From contig CAISDD010000253.1 in NCBI GenBank assembly GCA_903883985.1, positions 1 through 6,116 of the forward strand: a stretch of DNA of 6,116 bases, given 5' to 3'. This document shows, piece after piece, positions 1 through 5,897 of this stretch. Both the position numbers and the translations under genes were made by a program. Origin of the DNA: an uncultured Pseudomonadota bacterium. Its GTDB lineage: Bacteria > Pseudomonadota > Gammaproteobacteria > Burkholderiales > Thiobacillaceae. Numbering within the stretch: the stretch's first letter is position 1; each line of letters opens with the position of its first letter. The notes below the pieces were generated by a model. That model was not told the origin of the DNA and made no database searches. It was given only the letters and a program-made list of their open reading frames with translations.

Positions 1-1215
1 GGGACCGCCCTGATCCACTCCCTGGCGGTGACGGAGAAGCGTGGAGCCTTCAAGGCCTGGACCGTGCTGATGGCCATCGCCGCCTTCTCGCTCTCGCTGC
101 TGGGCACCTTCCTGGTGCGTTCCGGCGTACTCTCTTCCATCCATGCCTTCGCCACCGATCCGGCGCGCGGGGTGTTCATCCTCGGTTTCCTGGGCGTGGT
201 GATCGGCGGCTCTCTTGCCCTCTTCGCCTGGCGCGCGCCCAAGATGTTGAGCGGCGGTGGCTTCACCTGGTTTTCCCGCGAGGCCTTGCTGCTGGCCAAT
301 AACGTCATCCTGCTCGCCGCCTTGGGGACCGTGCTTCTGGGCACCTTGTACCCCTTGCTCATGGATACACTGGGACTGGGCAAGATTTCCGTCGGCCCGC
401 CCTACTTCAACGCGGTGTTCGTGCCCGTCATGGCGCCCGCGTTCTTCCTCATGGGCGTGGGGCCGCTGCTGCGCTGGAAGCAGGCCAGTCTCCCCGATCT
501 GGCCACACGCCTGAAATGGGCCCTGGCGATTTCTCTGGCGGTGGGTCTGATCGTGCCACTCACCCAGAAGGGCTTTAACGTCTGGGTCAGTCTGGGCCTG
601 ATGCTGTCGACCTGGATCGCACTGACCGTGATCGAGGGCTTCCGTGAGCGCCTCAAACACAGCCAGGGTGGCTTGTTCGGGCGCTTGGCCGGGCTGCCGC
701 GTTCGTATTGGGGCATGCAGATCGCGCATTTCGGCATCGCCATGGGCGTGGCCGGCATCACCGTGGTGGCCAACTACCAAACCGAGCGCGACTTGAAGAT
801 GTCGCAGGGTGAACATGTGGAACTGGCCGGCTACAGCTTCGTCTTTCAGGGGGTAAACCAGGTACCCGGTCCAAACTACGTCGCCGCTGTCGGCGAGATC
901 GAAGTCAGTCGGAATGGCAGCAAGGTGGCCCAGCTCAACCCGGAAAAGCGCACCTACAACGCCTCCGGTATGCCCATGACCGAGGCGGCGATCGCCCCCA
1001 ACTTCTTCCGCGACATCTACGTTTCCCTGGGTGAGCCTCTGGAAGGGGGCGCCTGGGCCGTGCGCATCTATTACAAGCCTTTCATCAGCTGGCTCTGGTT
1101 AGGTGGCGCCCTGCTGGCGCTGGGTGGTTTTCTCGCGGCCTCCGACCGGCGTTACCGGCTATCGCTGAAGAAAGCGGTTTCCTCTGCCTACGCTACAGCC
1201 GGGGCACGCGCATGA
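1..1215 (+). CDS. ccmF: CcmF, heme lyase subunit of cytochrome c maturation System I (5' part missing)
   Basis: Inner-membrane core of the heme ligation complex (CcmF/H/I), which takes heme from holo-CcmE and attaches it to apocytochrome c in the periplasm. The reading frame is already open at base 1, so the gene starts upstream; 404 residues are visible, against about 650 for the family. The heme-handling WWD motif should lie just before the window, because the sequence opens with the TALIHS segment that normally follows it. Three conserved histidines are visible: H6 (ALIHS) and H48 (SSIHAF), 42 residues apart as in E. coli H261 and H303, and H243 (QIAHFG), matching the second transmembrane heme-ligand histidine. 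Several hydrophobic helices follow (about 20-39, 57-76, 95-115, 139-158, 237-257), then a periplasmic domain (about 259-359) with the family pattern PEKRTY...MTEAAI...DIYVSLGE, and a last helix at 362-380. The stop overlaps ccmG by ATGA. Family assignment is very secure. Confidence 0.97.
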   Translation, partial: GTALIHSLAVTEKRGAFKAWTVLMAIAAFSLSLLGTFLVRSGVLSSIHAFATDPARGVFILGFLGVVIGGSLALFAWRAPKMLSGGGFTWFSREALLLANNVILLAALGTVLLGTLYPLLMDTLGLGKISVGPPYFNAVFVPVMAPAFFLMGVGPLLRWKQASLPDLATRLKWALAISLAVGLIVPLTQKGFNVWVSLGLMLSTWIALTVIEGFRERLKHSQGGLFGRLAGLPRSYWGMQIAHFGIAMGVAGITVVANYQTERDLKMSQGEHVELAGYSFVFQGVNQVPGPNYVAAVGEIEVSRNGSKVAQLNPEKRTYNASGMPMTEAAIAPNFFRDIYVSLGEPLEGGAWAVRIYYKPFISWLWLGGALLALGGFLAASDRRYRLSLKKAVSSAYATAGARA

Positions 1216-1733
1216 AACGCTGGCTGCCCCTGATCCTTTTCGCCCTGCTGTCTGTCGTCCTTTACGTGGGTCTGCACCTCAATCCGCGCGAAGTGCCTTC
1301 GCCCTTCATCGGCAAGCCCACTCCCGCCTTCACCCTGCCGACGGTCGAGCATCCCGACAAGACCTTCAGCCCGGCACAGATGCAGGGGAAAGTCTGGTTG
1401 CTCAATGTCTGGGCGCCTTGGTGCGTGGCCTGCCGCCAGGAACACGAATCCTTGTTGCAGATCGCCCAGATGGGCCTGGTGCCCATCGTCGGCCTCAACT
1501 GGAAAGACAAGGCTCGCGAGGCCACTACGCTGCTCGCGCAAAGCGGTGACCCTTATCTGGCGTGCGCCGAGGATCTCTCCGGCAGGGTCGGCATCGACTA
1601 CGGCGTCACCGGCACACCGGAAACCTATGTCATCGACCGGCTGGGCATCGTTCGGATGAAGCACATCGGCCCGATAGACGCAGATGCCTGGGAGAAAAAA
1701 TTCATGCCCCTGATCAAGGAATTGAACCGATGA
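1212..1733 (+). CDS. ccmG: CcmG/DsbE, membrane-anchored thioredoxin-like thiol:disulfide oxidoreductase
   Basis: Periplasmic thioredoxin-fold protein that, in the known pathway, reduces the disulfide of the apocytochrome c heme-binding motif (directly or through CcmH) so that heme can be attached. It has 173 residues, normal for the family. An uncleaved N-terminal anchor covers about residues 4-22. The active site is WAPWCVAC (C71, C74), followed by the family signature RQEH. The GVTGTPETYVID segment supplies the cis-proline (P136) opposite the active site. The ATG start lies in an ATGA overlap with the ccmF stop, and the gene ends in an ATGA overlap with ccmH, which supports both ends. Motifs and operon position agree, so a general thioredoxin such as ResA or TlpA is unlikely. 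Confidence 0.96.
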   Translation: MKRWLPLILFALLSVVLYVGLHLNPREVPSPFIGKPTPAFTLPTVEHPDKTFSPAQMQGKVWLLNVWAPWCVACRQEHESLLQIAQMGLVPIVGLNWKDKAREATTLLAQSGDPYLACAEDLSGRVGIDYGVTGTPETYVIDRLGIVRMKHIGPIDADAWEKKFMPLIKELNR

Positions 1734-2182
1734 GATCCCTGTTGCTGGTCCTGTTGTTGGCCTGCTTTCTTCCCGTATTGGCCGATGAAGCCAAACCCCT
1801 TGCCGATGATCCCGTCATCGAGCAGCGCATGGTGGATCTGGCCTCGGACCTGCGTTGCCTGGTCTGCCAGAACGAATCCCTGGCCGGCTCCCACGCTGAA
1901 CTGGCCGAGGATCTGCGTCGCGAAATCCGCTCCTTGATGAAGCAAGGAAAAAGCGACAAGGACGTGATCTCCTACCTTACCACCCGTTATGGCGACTTCG
2001 TCCTCTATCTGCCGCCCTTCAAGCCGGTGACCTATCTGCTGTGGTTAGGCCCCCTGATCTTCCTGGGCATCGGCCTGGGAGTCTGGTACGCAACCCTGAA
2101 GAAGCGCCGCGCCATGCCGGAACAACCCGTGGATGGGACGCAAATCGCCGCCGCCGCCAAATTGCTGGATGAAAACTTATGA
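1730..2182 (+). CDS. ccmH: CcmH, apocytochrome c thiol reductase/chaperone
   Basis: Small periplasm-facing, membrane-anchored protein that interacts with the CXXCH thiols of apocytochrome c and works with CcmG, CcmF and CcmI. The product from this start has 150 residues, typical of the unfused CcmH (CycL) form. A cleavable signal peptide is visible (hydrophobic residues 3-16, VLADEA region as likely cleavage site). The redox motif is LRCLVCQN (C43, C46), then a helical bundle, RYGDFVLYLPP (about 87-97) and one transmembrane helix at about 101-122. The open frame extends upstream to 1562, but 1730 is chosen because it begins the signal peptide and forms an ATGA overlap with the ccmG stop. The stop overlaps ccmI by ATGA. 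The E. coli-type fusion with CcmI is absent. Confidence 0.96.
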   Translation: MRSLLLVLLLACFLPVLADEAKPLADDPVIEQRMVDLASDLRCLVCQNESLAGSHAELAEDLRREIRSLMKQGKSDKDVISYLTTRYGDFVLYLPPFKPVTYLLWLGPLIFLGIGLGVWYATLKKRRAMPEQPVDGTQIAAAAKLLDENL

Positions 2183-3459
2183 GCCCTTTCTGGTCCGTTT
2201 CCCTGTTCTGGATCATTTCCGTCCTGTTCGTCGCCATCGCCCTGGCGCTGGTCCTTCCTCCCCTGCTGCGCAAGCCTTCCGGGCCAGATAAGCTCGGCCG
2301 GCGCGAGATCAACATCGCGGTGTATCGCGACCAATTGCAGGAAATGGAAGCCGATCGTGCCAACGGGCAATTGGCCGAAGAGCAGTTTCACGCGGCCCGG
2401 CTGGAACTGGAGACGCGTCTGGCTGAAGATGCCCTGGGCCAGAATGCGGCCACCCTGCCTGCGACCTCGAGCGGACGCTTCCTGGGCTACGCCGTGGGCG
2501 GGCTGTTGCCCATTGCCGTCTTCGCCATGTATTTCTGGCTGGGCACCCCTGGCGCGCTGCTGGCGCAGGCGGATGCGTCCGGTTCCGGACCTGCATCTGC
2601 ATCTGCACCCGCGCAGGCACAAGGCCAAGACATGGCCAAGCTGGCGCAGGAGATGGAGGCCAAGCTCCAGACCAGCCCCGGTGACGGCAAGGCCTGGATG
2701 ATGCTGGGACGCATCCAGGCCGCACAGCAACGCTGGGAGGAAGCGTCAAAAGCCTACCAGAAGGCAATCGAATTGATGCCCGGTGAAGCCAGCGCACGTT
2801 CCGCCTATGCCGAAGTCCTGGCTCTGCGCAATAACCGCCATCTCGCTGGCGAATCCATGAAGCTGGTGCGCGAAGCCCTGGCCCTCGATCCCGCCGACCG
2901 CAAGGGTCTGGAGTTGGCCGGCTTCGCCGCCTTCCAGGGCAAGAATTACAAGGAAGCCGTCGCCTACATGACCCGGCTCTACCAGCAATTGTCGCCGGAC
3001 GATCCCTATGCCAAGGATATCCAGTCGGCCATCCAGGAGGCGGAACGGGCGGGCGGCGGCAATGGTCTGGATAACCTCTCCGAACAGCCCAGCGGACCCG
3101 TTTCGCCCTCGGCGGAGGGGGCTAGCATCAAAGGCCTGCTGGACATCGCGCCTGCGCTCAAATCCAGGCTGGCACCCCAGGACGTTGTTTTCGTGTTCGC
3201 GCGCACCGAGGGTGGCGGTCCACCGGTCGCCGCACTGCGCTTGAGCGCTGGAGAATTGCCCGCGGCGTTCGAACTAAGCGATGCCTTGGCCATGAACCCG
3301 GACAATAAGTTGTCGAAGTACCAGACGATCAACCTGGTCGCGCGCGTGTCCAAATCGGGCGCGCCCATGGGCGGCCCGGGCGACCTGGAAGGCATGCGAG
3401 TCGGTGTGAAAGTGGGAGCCAAAGACATCAAGCTGACCATAGACCAGGTCCGGCGCTGA
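2179..3459 (+). CDS. ccmI: CcmI (CycH-like), TPR-containing apocytochrome c chaperone of heme ligation complex
   Basis: Membrane protein that binds the C-terminal helix of apocytochromes c and delivers them to CcmF/CcmH. It has 426 residues, in the family range. Visible layout: transmembrane helix 1 at about 8-30; a cytoplasmic segment with the family-like pattern REINIAVYRDQLQEME (43-58) and coiled-coil character; transmembrane helix 2 at about 101-122; an Ala/Ser/Gln/Gly-rich linker at about 131-150; TPR-like helical repeats at about 153-290, including AWMMLGRIQAAQQRWEEA and the ALALDPAD turn; and a C-terminal beta-rich domain at about 316-425 (VVFVFARTEG...PPVAALR...), characteristic of long CcmI proteins. 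The start sits in the ATGA overlap with ccmH. No strong T-tailed terminator follows the stop, so readthrough into the repeat downstream is possible. Confidence 0.94.
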   Translation: MSPFWSVSLFWIISVLFVAIALALVLPPLLRKPSGPDKLGRREINIAVYRDQLQEMEADRANGQLAEEQFHAARLELETRLAEDALGQNAATLPATSSGRFLGYAVGGLLPIAVFAMYFWLGTPGALLAQADASGSGPASASAPAQAQGQDMAKLAQEMEAKLQTSPGDGKAWMMLGRIQAAQQRWEEASKAYQKAIELMPGEASARSAYAEVLALRNNRHLAGESMKLVREALALDPADRKGLELAGFAAFQGKNYKEAVAYMTRLYQQLSPDDPYAKDIQSAIQEAERAGGGNGLDNLSEQPSGPVSPSAEGASIKGLLDIAPALKSRLAPQDVVFVFARTEGGGPPVAALRLSAGELPAAFELSDALAMNPDNKLSKYQTINLVARVSKSGAPMGGPGDLEGMRVGVKVGAKDIKLTIDQVRR

Positions 3460-3572
3460 GCGCGCTGCATCTCGGCTGGCGGGCGGCACTGCGCGACCTG
3501 ATGTGAGCTAGAAGTAACTGCTAAGTAAGCTGTCGAAACCAATTTGGCTTACCACCGGGCTCCCTCACCCTG

Positions 3573-3589
3573 CCCTCTCCCGAAGAGGG
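3573..3589 (+). other. Hairpin 1 of repeat copy A
   Basis: Stem CCCTCT with AGAGGG around a 5-base loop. In copy B the equivalent is 4 bases longer and forms a perfect 9-bp stem with a 3-base loop (5986-6006), so copy A carries a 4-base deletion that shortens the stem but keeps it paired. Confidence 0.7.
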
Positions 3590-3596
3590 TTCCACC

Positions 3597-3619
3597 CCCT
3601 TCCCCCTCCGGGGGAAGGG
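3597..3619 (+). other. Hairpin 2 of repeat copy A
   Basis: Perfect 10-bp stem CCCTTCCCCC / GGGGGAAGGG with a TCC loop. No T-run follows on either strand, so it is not a standard intrinsic terminator, although such a stable stem in an RNA could slow transcription or block 3' exonucleases. The equivalent in copy B keeps 8 bp. Confidence 0.75.
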
Positions 3620-3690
3620 CCGGGGATGAGGGCCTGCGCCGGCAGCTTAATGAAGGCAAGTTACGTGACATCACGTATCAAACAAAATAC

Positions 3691-3718
3691 TTGTAGAAAC
3701 ATAACCATGGGCGATAAT
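3691..3718 (+). promoter_or_regulatory. Possible sigma-70-type promoter for rlpA
   Basis: A GATAAT -10-like hexamer at 3713-3718 (5 of 6 to consensus) is preceded by TTGTAG at 3691-3696 (3 of 6) with a 16-base spacer. It lies in a locally AT-rich stretch that begins where repeat copy A ends, and would give a leader of roughly 35 bases before the rlpA start. The -35 match is poor; this is a candidate only. Confidence 0.3.
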
Positions 3719-3760
3719 CTTAGAGGAATTTCTTACGAAGTTTATCAGTGCGAGGCTGCC

Positions 3761-4966
3761 ATGAACCATAACCCTTTGAACAAGCACCTGCGTACCCCTG
3801 TGATCGCAGTCGCGATCGCTGCCTACCTCGCCGGTTGCGCCAGCGTAACCGAGAAGAATGCCCAGAGGACGCAGCCAGCGCAGACCGCACACGGCGACAC
3901 GGTCACACCGCCGTTCAAGGGTGGCGGCTACTACAAGGACGACGGCCCGGGGCGCAAGGCACCGGCCAACCTGGATCGTGTGCCGGATGCCGTCCCCCGG
4001 GTGGAAGCCTTGAACGCCCGCGCCAATGATCCGTATACCGTGCTGGGCAAGGCCTACACGCCCATTCCCGCCGGAGAACGCTACAAGGAACGCGGCCTGG
4101 CATCCTGGTACGGGCGCAAGTTCCACGGCAGGAAGACCTCTTCGGGCGAGCCTTATGACATGTACGCCATGACCGCGGCCCATGCCACTTTGCCGATTCC
4201 GTGCTACGCGCGCGTCACCAACAGCAACACCGGACAGAGCATCGTCGTCAGGGTCAACGATCGCGGCCCCTTCCACGAGGGCCGCATCATCGACCTGTCG
4301 TATACCGCCGCTCACAAGCTCGATGTACTTAAGGGCGTAACTCCGGTCGAGGTCGAACTGGTTAACGCAGAAGCCGCGCCCGATTCCTTCATCGCCCAGG
4401 CCGGCCCTTCGCCCTCGCCCGCGGACCTACCCCCGGCAGATGCGGCGGGAGCGATCTATCTGCAGCTAGGCGCCTACACCAATCCGGCATCCGCGGAAGC
4501 CCTGTTGTATCGCGCCAGCACCAAGCTCTCGCGCGATTTTCCCGGCGTGATGAGCCTGAACAGCGACGGCTTGCACAAGATTCAGGCCGGACCGTTCAAG
4601 TCGGAGGCAGCGGCCGATCAGGCCGCCGCTCGCATCCGCGAAGAGCTGGATGTGCAGCCGATCAAGATCAAGGCCAGGCAGCCCGCCAGCGCTGCGGCCG
4701 TACCGGAAGGATCCGCCGCCAAGGCTGTCGCCACGCCCGGCCTCTACCTACAGCTCGCCGCCCTTTCCACGACGGTTGCGGCCGAAGAGCTTAGCACTCG
4801 CGTCAAGGCTCGGTTCGGGGACCAACTGCCCGGCATCGACCGGCTCACGGTGGGCCAGTTGATCAAGGTGCAAGCCGGCCCCTTCCTCAACGCCGCATCC
4901 GCCGAACGCCTGGCCATGGCCTATCAGCAGGACTTTGGCACCACGCCATACAAGGTGCAGCGTTAA
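3761..4966 (+). CDS. rlpA: RlpA-family septal lytic transglycosylase lipoprotein with two SPOR domains
   Basis: Outer-membrane lipoprotein that in characterised members cleaves peptide-stripped (denuded) glycan strands at the division septum and helps daughter-cell separation. The product has 401 residues. It starts with a lipoprotein signal peptide ending in lipobox LAGC (lipidated C26), then a low-complexity linker, the double-psi beta-barrel RlpA domain at about 110-202 (GLASWYG, GEPYDMYAMTAAHATLP, VRVNDRGPF, GRIIDLS), a Pro/Ala-rich linker, and two SPOR domains at about 231-303 and 327-401, each with a YLQL(G/A)A strand and a K(I/V)QAGPF core. E130, H141 and D167 keep the spacing of the catalytic residues reported for Pseudomonas RlpA (E120, H131, D157). 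The frame is open from 3626, but that start lies inside repeat A. ATG 3761 has a GAGG 5 bases upstream (3752-3755) and puts the signal peptide at the N terminus. It is not beside the usual rodA/mrdA/dacA genes within this window. Confidence 0.93.
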   Translation: MNHNPLNKHLRTPVIAVAIAAYLAGCASVTEKNAQRTQPAQTAHGDTVTPPFKGGGYYKDDGPGRKAPANLDRVPDAVPRVEALNARANDPYTVLGKAYTPIPAGERYKERGLASWYGRKFHGRKTSSGEPYDMYAMTAAHATLPIPCYARVTNSNTGQSIVVRVNDRGPFHEGRIIDLSYTAAHKLDVLKGVTPVEVELVNAEAAPDSFIAQAGPSPSPADLPPADAAGAIYLQLGAYTNPASAEALLYRASTKLSRDFPGVMSLNSDGLHKIQAGPFKSEAAADQAAARIREELDVQPIKIKARQPASAAAVPEGSAAKAVATPGLYLQLAALSTTVAAEELSTRVKARFGDQLPGIDRLTVGQLIKVQAGPFLNAASAERLAMAYQQDFGTTPYKVQR

Positions 4967-4990
4967 ACCTTGTTTCCTCAGTTGACCGCT

Positions 4991-4998
4991 CATTTTCT
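4991..4998. repeat. Left target-site duplication of MITE
   Basis: CATTTTCT, identical to 5286-5293. The two copies abut the outer ends of the 14-bp terminal inverted repeats exactly, as expected for an 8-bp target duplication. Confidence 0.85.
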
Positions 4999-5285
4999 GT
5001 AACTTCTCAATAAGGAACGGCAACCCTATCGACCGCGTGACGAGACCTATCGCGACTTCACCGGTGGCAAAGGCCCTCTCAAGAAGCACGCTTCAACCCG
5101 TGGCTTCAAAAAGAAATCATCGCGGCAGCGCCGGCTTCCGGCCGGCTGTTTTCAAAGACGCAGGCAAGGATGGCTGCGCTACAGGGACTCGCCAGTGCTT
5201 CTTCAACCTGCCTGGGGTGGCTTACATCACTACCCCGCGTGAACGGGCGCTGACCGCACTATGCTGTGACATATTGAGAAGTTAC
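4999..5285. mobile_element. 287-bp non-autonomous transposable element (MITE), IS66-like ends
   Basis: The left end GTAACTTCTCAATA (4999-5012) is perfectly complementary to the right end TATTGAGAAGTTAC (5272-5285), with weaker pairing beyond. Exact 8-bp direct repeats CATTTTCT flank it on both sides. No transposase is encoded and 287 bp is too short for one, so it would have been mobilised in trans. Termini beginning GTAA and an 8-bp target duplication are both known features of IS66-family elements, so an IS66-related source is inferred; no transposase remnant was recognised. It lies between the convergent ends of rlpA and the small thioredoxin gene, where insertion disrupts neither main reading frame. 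An internal 9-bp inverted pair (5081-5089 / 5195-5203) and a terminator-like hairpin (5126-5152) add secondary structure. Confidence 0.85.
5126..5152 (+). terminator. Terminator-like hairpin inside the MITE
   Basis: Stem CAGC-GCCGG, loop CTT, CCGGC-(CG bulge)-GCTG, followed directly by TTTT on the + strand. It is oriented to end transcription coming from rlpA, about 160-185 bases after the rlpA stop. The short T-run and the bulge make it a weak candidate; no better terminator is visible between the rlpA stop and this point. Confidence 0.4.
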
Positions 5286-5293
5286 CATTTTCT
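5286..5293. repeat. Right target-site duplication of MITE
   Basis: CATTTTCT, identical to 4991-4998; removing the element plus one copy restores a continuous pre-insertion sequence CGCT-CATTTTCT-CTCG. Confidence 0.85.
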
Positions 5294-5358
5294 CTCGTAA
5301 GGCCCCATGAACATTTGGGATTACGCCTTCGATCACGCTCCCCATTTGGGTGTACCCG

Positions 5359-5529
5359 CTACGGAACCACGCCCGGTGTGGATAGGACTCCGTAGCCCAG
5401 GATGGCAGCCATGTCCGTGATTTTTTCCAGTTCGATGGCCGTCCCCCTGGCGGCAGCGACTTCCGCAATCAGTTTTGCGGTGGTTTCGCAATTGCGACAG
5501 CCTGTGCCGAGAACCTTGATGTGTTTCAT
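5359..5529 (-). pseudogene. Small thioredoxin-fold protein (MTH895/redox-active disulfide protein 2 type), C-terminally truncated
   Basis: The frame encodes 56 residues beginning MKHIKVLGTGCRNC, with the redox pair C11/C14 in the GTGCxxC setting typical of this family, EKITDMAAILGYGV (35-48), and the cis-proline motif STPG (P52). Family members run to about 76-80 residues: after the TPG motif they continue with a VDG turn, a last strand and a final helix. Here TAG follows GVVP directly and the bases beyond the stop do not read as that ending in any frame, so about 20 residues appear to be lost. The start at 5529 has AAGGA 7 bases upstream; an in-frame upstream ATG (5610) overlaps the neighbouring gene and is disfavoured. 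It lies 44 bases after the AhpD-like gene, likely in one transcript. Such proteins often accompany permease and ArsR genes, which are not in this window. Whether the short form still functions is unknown. Confidence 0.7.
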
Positions 5530-5573
5530 GGTCGATTCCTTGGTGGTGGGTAGACGTAACTCGACGGCTTCGG

Positions 5574-5885
5574 TCAGCAGCAAGCCTTGCCCGATGCGGC
5601 CGGGGTGCAACAGGGGCCGGTCTGGACCACGGTAAGATGGGCAAAGGGGTCGGCGGATGGCTGCGGCAGGGCTACTGCACAGGCTTCTTCGAATTGGGCG
5701 TCGAGTAACTGCGCTGATTCGTCACGGATGTGCCGGGCGATTTCGATCACGCTGTCGATTTGCTCCTTTGCCACGCCATATTCCTTGAGTCTGGCCATTT
5801 GGCACAGGCCCTGCTTGGGATGGTTGGAGGCGATGTTTGCCGCGAGCGCGATTAGGGCGACGATGGAACGGTGCAATTCAGTCAT
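5574..5885 (-). CDS. AhpD/carboxymuconolactone decarboxylase-like small protein lacking CXXC, with CC...CC tail
   Basis: The product has 103 residues from ATG 5885. This start is preferred over ATG 5891 because GAGG then lies 7 bases upstream, whereas 5891 leaves almost no spacing. Residues 8-65 follow the helical pattern of small AhpD-like proteins (ALIALAANIASN..., then GVAKEQIDSVIEIARHIRDESAQLLD). In typical members the helix carries NCxxCLxxH, the disulfide and proton-relay site; here the aligned stretch is NHPKQGLCQ, so both cysteines and the histidine are replaced, leaving one cysteine, C28, out of position. The C terminus is unusual: vicinal pairs C92-C93 (GPCCTP) and C102-C103 (GKACC). 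Peroxidase-type activity is therefore doubtful. Metal or metalloid binding by the tail is a possible role, inferred only from the cysteine pairs. It heads a small minus-strand unit with the thioredoxin-like gene. Family assignment is moderate, from pattern recall. Confidence 0.72.
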   Translation of the reverse strand: MTELHRSIVALIALAANIASNHPKQGLCQMARLKEYGVAKEQIDSVIEIARHIRDESAQLLDAQFEEACAVALPQPSADPFAHLTVVQTGPCCTPAASGKACC

Positions 5886-5897
5886 TTCCATACCTCT

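Larger units (their letters stand above)
3522..3677 (+). repeat. Intergenic repeat copy A (MITE-like, 156 bp)
   Basis: This segment matches the reverse complement of 5898-6057 over its whole length, with about ten substitutions and one 4-base gap by hand alignment. The outer boundaries are set by the ends of copy B, which are inverted repeats of each other (TAAGTAA, then TGTCG after a short offset). In copy A the left end is TAAGTAAGCTGTCG and the right end has drifted (reverse complement TACGTGATGTCACGTAAC). Inside are two GC-rich hairpins, at 3573-3589 and 3597-3619. The core resembles the CCCTCACCC/CCCTCTCCC intergenic elements common in proteobacterial genomes (recalled, not searched). 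It lies between ccmI and rlpA and has no coding capacity of its own. Confidence 0.9.

Noticed and set aside
1562..1729. Upstream extension of ccmH inside ccmG
   Set aside because: It reads Arg/His-rich nonsense in the shifted frame of ccmG; the signal peptide and ATGA overlap define the start at 1730.
2586..2625. GCATCT/GCACC-type short tandem codons in ccmI
   Set aside because: Simple Ala/Ser-rich linker coding sequence between the second membrane helix and the TPR domain; not an independent repeat element.
2032..2730. 232-codon antisense open frame across ccmH/ccmI
   Set aside because: Long antisense frames are expected in GC-rich coding DNA. The product is low-complexity without recognisable motifs, and the + strand genes are certain.
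3597..3619. Hairpin as intrinsic terminator for the ccm operon
   Set aside because: The stem is strong, but GGCCGGGG follows rather than a T-run.
3626..3760. Longer start for rlpA at 3626 (and an ATG at 3707)
   Set aside because: The first 45 residues would come from the intergenic repeat and the AT-rich leader, and would put the lipobox far from the N terminus. ATG 3761 has a GAGG ribosome site and yields a normal lipoprotein signal.
3671..4315. 214-codon antisense open frame under rlpA
   Set aside because: Shadow of the rlpA reading frame; it starts in the leader and matches no recognisable domain.
5037..5300. 87-codon + strand ORF across the MITE
   Set aside because: It crosses the MITE right end and the target duplication, has no convincing ribosome site and no recognisable motif.
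5259..5358. Frameshifted continuation of the thioredoxin-like gene (GVIPNVHGALREKM on the - strand)
   Set aside because: It resembles the family's C-terminal helix only vaguely, the spacing after the TPG motif is wrong and the VDG turn is missing. A deletion is as likely, so no frameshift is claimed.
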